From Marchantia polymorpha subsp. ruderalis (taxonomy: Eukaryota; Streptophyta; Marchantiopsida; Marchantiales; Marchantiaceae), in NCBI GenBank assembly GCA_037833965.1, contig AP031354.1:12130001-12194000 (forward strand): a stretch of 64,000 bases of DNA, given 5' to 3'. Each line of letters begins with the position of its first letter. Within the stretch, counting starts at the first letter, position 1. Below the pieces are notes generated by a model. The model saw only the letters and a program-made list of their open reading frames with translations, ran no database searches and had not been told where the DNA came from. Positions 60,301 to 64,000 of the stretch are shown here, piece by piece. The position numbers were made by a program, and so were the translations under genes.

Positions 60301-61245
60301 AATCTTCTTTGTCTTCTCAAAAGATCAATATGTGATCTCAAACAGTCTCCAAGACAATGATAGAAGGAGATTAATTCCCATCTGCAATTAAATGGTTGGG
60401 CTCAAAGCAACTTTGATACTAAACTCTTTTTTTTGGGAAGGTAAGATCATGAGCTATTTCTTTATGATGATGATCTACTACTACTCAAAAGTTGTGCTCT
60501 ATGGCAGCAATTTGTTTCTCCATCAACACAATTATATTGCGAAGCTGTTCAAAGAATTTAAGCTTGATACCTTGATTGTCAAACTAATTTCACTACCAAT
60601 TGTAGATGTTTTAGCCTACTACCACATTGTAGGCATATTGATATTTTTATGCAATACTCGTCCCGACTTGTCTTATGCTGGTACACCTCTAAGTCCATAC
60701 ATGCATTTGCTGCAACAAGCGCACTTGGATTAAGAAGGATGGTTCCACTTCTCTCCATGGATACTGAGATGCCGACTATCTGAATTGCGCAATTCACTTC
60801 GCTCAGTTGATTTTTTCCTATTTGTGCTAGCCAATGATACCATTTCTTCGTCTTCAAAACAACAAACTACGTTTTTTGACAGTACTACTGAGTTAGAGTA
60901 TTAAGGCACTTTCTAAAGCAACCAAGCAAGGAGTCTACATGTGCCAATTGCTGGACGAGCTCCAAATTATGCGAGTTGTTGCAGTTCAGATTACATGTCA
61001 AGACTCCAACATTAGTGAAGAACTCAAGCACGCACCAACTCCAACCCCGTTCGATTTGCATGTCTCATGCAACAATCAAGTTGCTACAAAGCTAAAACCA
61101 AACACATAGAGACAAAGCATCACTTTGTAAAAGAACGAGTTTTAGAGTAGAAAATTGCACTTAATACATACACATTGAAGACAATCCAACTGATCTTCTA
61201 ACTAAACCCCTGCCACGACACAAGTTTGACAAACATGGACATTTT
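57317..61245 (+). pseudogene. Copia gag-pol remains
   Basis: Fragments in order: gag (57323-57646, with IKATAMIHASVVLDILSSIV and LRTLYESNNAHRRLMLIEKL), a zinc knuckle near 57949-57990 with a Cys-to-Tyr change and an in-frame stop, the protease active site VLDSGASSHVISN (58168-58206), the integrase/RT linker VCVFVGYADDSKSY (59443-59484), the reverse transcriptase start MDVITALLNEKL near 60210-60245, its catalytic YDDD (about 60461) followed by LLLLK, and the RNase H end PTDLLTKPLPRHKFDKHG near 61190-61240. Many frameshifts and stops make it non-functional. Confidence 0.8.
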
Positions 61246-61310
61246 ATTTGCGATCACCGGCATATTTACAAGATATTCGCTAGACTTTACTTGTTACCCT
61301 AGGAAGGGTG

Positions 61311-61455
61311 TGTTGTGAGGAGAACATTTCATTCTTATTCGTGGATTCTAGATTTAGGTAAAATGTTGTGTCCGAGGGAGCAACTACTTAAGTGTTGCAT
61401 TCTCTCGGCTTTCTCCTTTTTCTCTCTTTTTCGTTGTTTTTTTTCTCTCACAACA
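61311..61455 (+). repeat. 3' LTR of the copia element
   Basis: 145 bp, from TGTTGTGA to TCTCACAACA, preceded by the purine-rich AGGAAGGGTG. The second half is more pyrimidine-rich (TTTCTCCTTTTTCTC) than the 5' copy, one sign of divergence between the LTRs. Confidence 0.88.
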
Positions 61456-62237
61456 ATACATGAATTGCTTTTAAGATCTTATCCGTGCCCCTAGACTCTT
61501 TGCATCAAAATTAACTTCAAAATCTGGCTTTCTTTCCTTCTCTAAGTTGATTCAGAAACCAGATCCTCGACTTTCAGTCTCCAGACTTGGTTGCTACTCC
61601 CGCAAATTGCATAAACATCCTGCAAAATTTGTACCGTCCACGTCTCAGCTCTCAATGTAGACGCCGCTTCTCACCAACACCGCCAGCCTACGTCCGCATA
61701 TTAGGATCTCATCTTTCTTCATAATCACGATCTTCAACATTCTTCAGCATCTAGCATCAAAGTCTTCATTACTCGCATCTAAAGGATAAACTGACGGTCC
61801 AGACCTGCCGGCCGATCTTAATCAAATGGAGCGATTGAAGAGCACAATGAACTGAGTTTATTCTGAATTATTGAATAGGGTCCACCTTGTATTCAGCGTA
61901 TTCTCTTTGTACATTCAAAGATCAGACTAAACCTATCCACTCGTTAAGGAGCATATCAAATGCTCCCTTCAATCTAATCCTTGGCCTTGTGACAATTTCC
62001 AGTTCAAACGCGAGTCAAAATTAGACTTGGAGTTTGTCAGACAAACTTTAAATTCAACGCAAGATACCGTGGTATGCACCTTAAAAGAAGTGCAAACTTG
62101 TTATGAGAAAACAAACAGGAGCTTCAGCTGATCTTGCTGATTCGGACCTCTTTTAATTTGTTGCCCCTTTGTCTTGGCCCACGTTTCCCGAAGCACGAAA
62201 ATTTTAAGTGGGAATTACTTTATCTGTCAGCTACAAG
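61456..62237. other. 3' flank of the SNF2 gene
   Basis: Intergenic DNA between the copia element and the minus-strand SNF2 stop at 62238. It should contain that gene's 3' untranslated region. No other gene was recognised. Confidence 0.45.
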
Positions 62238-64000
62238 TTACTCCAGATTTTCCATTCTTGTACTGTCAGCGGCCGAGTTATTTTTCCATCCTGACGCATT
62301 GTACCTGTGCACGGCGGTGATCTTGCACAAAAGCATAAGTTTCTGCAGCATTTCGTCCTCGACTTCAGCTGGAGATTTCACGAGCTGCAAAAAGTCATCT
62401 TTCTGCGTCATGGTTTGGCTGAATGTATGTAGCAGGACCTGTGATAGCTTTTCTTTGTTGACCGACCTTTGGAAAGAATCCACCTCTTCTGGGTGGTTGG
62501 TGAGTAGTCTATACACAATGACTCTCCTCTTCTGTCCAATTCTGAAGGCTCTGCTCACGGCCTGTCTTAAAACAGATGGATTGTCGGTGTTATCTATTAT
62601 TACGACTCGAGAAGCACCCACCAGACTGATGCCCTCTTTGCAGGCTTTGGTAGAAGCCAGCAGGAGGTGAATGTCTTGTCCAAAGTTTTGATCTGCTCCC
62701 GGACATTGGTTGAACAACTTGATTACCTCTTGCCTGTCAACTTCCGCCATTGTCCCGTCAAGGCGGAAAAACTGTTGATTAAGATTCCAGCCCCATATCT
62801 TCAGGAGCATTGTCTGAATGTAATCCAACGGACCAAGTGTTGTGCAGAAGACGATCACTTTCTCCTTCGATTCTTTGCATAGACGCAAGAGGTGGATTAA
62901 GAACTCGATCTTCACCCCTTGAAACGCTTCCGTAAATTGATTCGATGGAGATGGTTGAGCCGGGCCATGATTCTGGCCAGAATATGGATTTAGCGTATTG
63001 AGCCCCGCCACCAATGATGGATGAATGCATGCTGAGAATATTTTCTTCTGTATCGCCCATCTGCCTTTAACTGGAGGCAGAGACGAAATTACTCTTCTCT
63101 GAACATCTGTGAGCTTCAACCTCACCGAGTACTCGATCAATCCGGGGAGACTTTCTAATATTGTACCTGGATACCAGTGAACGAACGAGGCTGTCAGCAG
63201 CCTTAGTTTCTGCACCGCCTGATTGATGGCCTCATCTGCAACGGTTTCATTCTTCACCTGATTTTCCAGAATTTCGCCAATTTCTTCCTGGAACATATTT
63301 TCTTCCAGTTGCATTACAGATTGTCTAGATTGTCCGCTCCTCTCGCCGATCGTATTAGAGAAGTTTGGATGAGCTCGCATAAAGTCATCTCTGCACAGCT
63401 TCAGTAGAGTGTAGAGCTCCTTGAAATTATTGTGAAACAACGTCCCTGACACTATCACTCTCCTTCTTGTTCTCAATTGTTGGAGGCTCTTGAGTATCTT
63501 CGTCTTCTTTGTTCTAGCCAGATGCCCTTCATCAAAAACGACCAAGTCTGGAGCATCGAGGACTACTTTGCACATTTGTAAGTCTAAAGCATCTCGTTCA
63601 GTCTTTGAAAACAAACCTCGATCCACCATAATGGCGAACAAAGTATAACTCATCAGCAACACTCCCCCCTTTGCTCCCTTCCAATCTTCTAGTACTCCAG
63701 CTCTGTTTACCTTCAAGCTTTTCTTCACCTGTGTTGGTATTTGTGAGTAAAGTTCCAGCGTTTCCTGCAACTCGTACTCCGCTCCGACGGAACCCTCTTT
63801 ATGAGTGCACTCATTGAGGCAAAATATAGGCAAGGTCTCAACTTTCCACCGAGCAAACTCGTCCTGCCAGGATTTTAGCATGATTTTTGGTGCAAGGATG
63901 AGAGCTCTTCTCTCGAGGAACTTGGACAGAAAGCTTTTTATAAAACTTATCATAAGGCAAGTCTTACCTGTACCAGGGGCATGTGCTATAATGCATCCAA
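62238..64000 (-). CDS. SNF2-family chromatin remodeller, DRD1/CLASSY class (5' end cut off)
   Basis: One open exon of about 586 codons runs off the window end; the N-terminal half lies beyond 64000. Helicase motif I (HAPGTGKT) sits at the edge, near 63960-63983. Motif II is DEGH (63522-63533), followed by the motif III region VIVSGTLFHNNFKELYTLL. The C-terminal helicase lobe has VIVFCTTLGPL, FFRLDGTM, motif V STKACKEGISLVGASRVV and motif VI QAVSRAFRIGQKRRV. The DEGH box, SGTLFxNNFKEL and CxEGISLVGASR together match the plant DRD1/CLASSY proteins rather than Rad54 or ISWI. Those proteins work with RNA polymerase IV or V in RNA-directed DNA methylation in the nucleus. No stop or frameshift is visible. 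Which subgroup (DRD1 or CLASSY) cannot be settled without the N terminus. Confidence 0.9.
   Translation of the reverse strand, partial: GCIIAHAPGTGKTCLMISFIKSFLSKFLERRALILAPKIMLKSWQDEFARWKVETLPIFCLNECTHKEGSVGAEYELQETLELYSQIPTQVKKSLKVNRAGVLEDWKGAKGGVLLMSYTLFAIMVDRGLFSKTERDALDLQMCKVVLDAPDLVVFDEGHLARTKKTKILKSLQQLRTRRRVIVSGTLFHNNFKELYTLLKLCRDDFMRAHPNFSNTIGERSGQSRQSVMQLEENMFQEEIGEILENQVKNETVADEAINQAVQKLRLLTASFVHWYPGTILESLPGLIEYSVRLKLTDVQRRVISSLPPVKGRWAIQKKIFSACIHPSLVAGLNTLNPYSGQNHGPAQPSPSNQFTEAFQGVKIEFLIHLLRLCKESKEKVIVFCTTLGPLDYIQTMLLKIWGWNLNQQFFRLDGTMAEVDRQEVIKLFNQCPGADQNFGQDIHLLLASTKACKEGISLVGASRVVIIDNTDNPSVLRQAVSRAFRIGQKRRVIVYRLLTNHPEEVDSFQRSVNKEKLSQVLLHTFSQTMTQKDDFLQLVKSPAEVEDEMLQKLMLLCKITAVHRYNASGWKNNSAADSTRMENLE

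Larger units (their letters stand above)
56551..61455 (+). mobile_element. Ty1/copia retrotransposon with short LTRs (inactive)
   Basis: A 4.9-kb element bounded by related LTRs of 146 and 145 bp, each starting TGTTGTGA and ending TCTCACAACA. A primer-binding site follows the left LTR and a purine-rich AGGAAGGGTG precedes the right one. The domain order gag, protease, integrase, reverse transcriptase, RNase H is that of Ty1/copia. The coding region has many stops and frameshifts, the LTRs have diverged, and no convincing 5-bp target duplication remains (TTACG left, ATACA right). A foreign LTR fragment is nested near 56901-57290. It is old and non-autonomous. Confidence 0.85.

Noticed and set aside
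56546..61460. Target-site duplication for the short-LTR copia element
   Set aside because: The 5-base flanks TTACG and ATACA do not match, so no duplication is claimed.
62134..62670. 178-codon plus-strand frame
   Set aside because: It is antisense to the SNF2 helicase exon, whose conserved motifs fix the coding strand.

Overview
The window looks like nuclear DNA of a land plant, probably a bryophyte such as a moss; the species is not identified. Support comes from plant-type gene families (a DRD1/CLASSY-class SNF2 protein, a germin-like protein, a methylesterase of the SABP2/hydroxynitrile-lyase family), many short GT-AG introns, Ty1/copia relics with plant-type primer-binding sites, and gene islands set in very AT-rich, gene-poor DNA. 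The bryophyte assignment is inference.

Layout. 1-5.7 kb: no recognised gene; a 59-bp tandem duplication, AT-rich DNA and a perfect 21-bp inverted repeat. 5.7-7.4 kb (-): a complete five-exon MES-type alpha/beta hydrolase with a signal-peptide exon. 7.4-13.6 kb: intergenic, then AT-rich. 13.9-14.8 kb (+): an unrecognised single-exon membrane-anchored protein. 14.8-24.3 kb: no recognised gene, mostly AT-rich desert with an LTR fragment. 24.4-24.8 kb: a hAT-type MITE. 26.4-27.0 kb (+): a germin-like protein. 27-34 kb: intergenic, with copia RNase H and LTR remains. 34.1-41.6 kb (-): translation factor eIF5B in eleven exons, 1536 codons, with a second hAT MITE in intron 8. 41.6-43.5 kb: a TATA/telo-box/site II promoter facing right, whose gene body is unresolved. 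45.3-46.4 kb: a copia relic. 48.5-53.4 kb (+): malonyl-CoA decarboxylase in fifteen exons with a basic N terminus and a C-terminal SRL. 53.9-61.5 kb: a transposon island holding one copia relic and one LTR-bounded copia element (146/145-bp LTRs) with a nested LTR fragment. 62.2-64 kb (-): the C-terminal half of a DRD1/CLASSY-class SNF2 protein, cut by the window end.

The genes are independent loci rather than a pathway or cluster: general translation (eIF5B), malonyl-CoA turnover (MCD), an extracellular cupin (germin-like), an apparently secreted esterase, and a chromatin remodeller of the class used in RNA-directed DNA methylation. No operon, CRISPR array, rRNA or tRNA was found. Exon boundaries were worked out by hand from splice signals, reading-frame continuity and family conservation. 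The most interesting signals are the signal-peptide exon joined in phase 0 to the esterase, with an in-frame ATG abutting the acceptor; two hAT MITEs with 8-bp target duplications; the apparent dual targeting of malonyl-CoA decarboxylase; and several perfect inverted repeats with very small loops.
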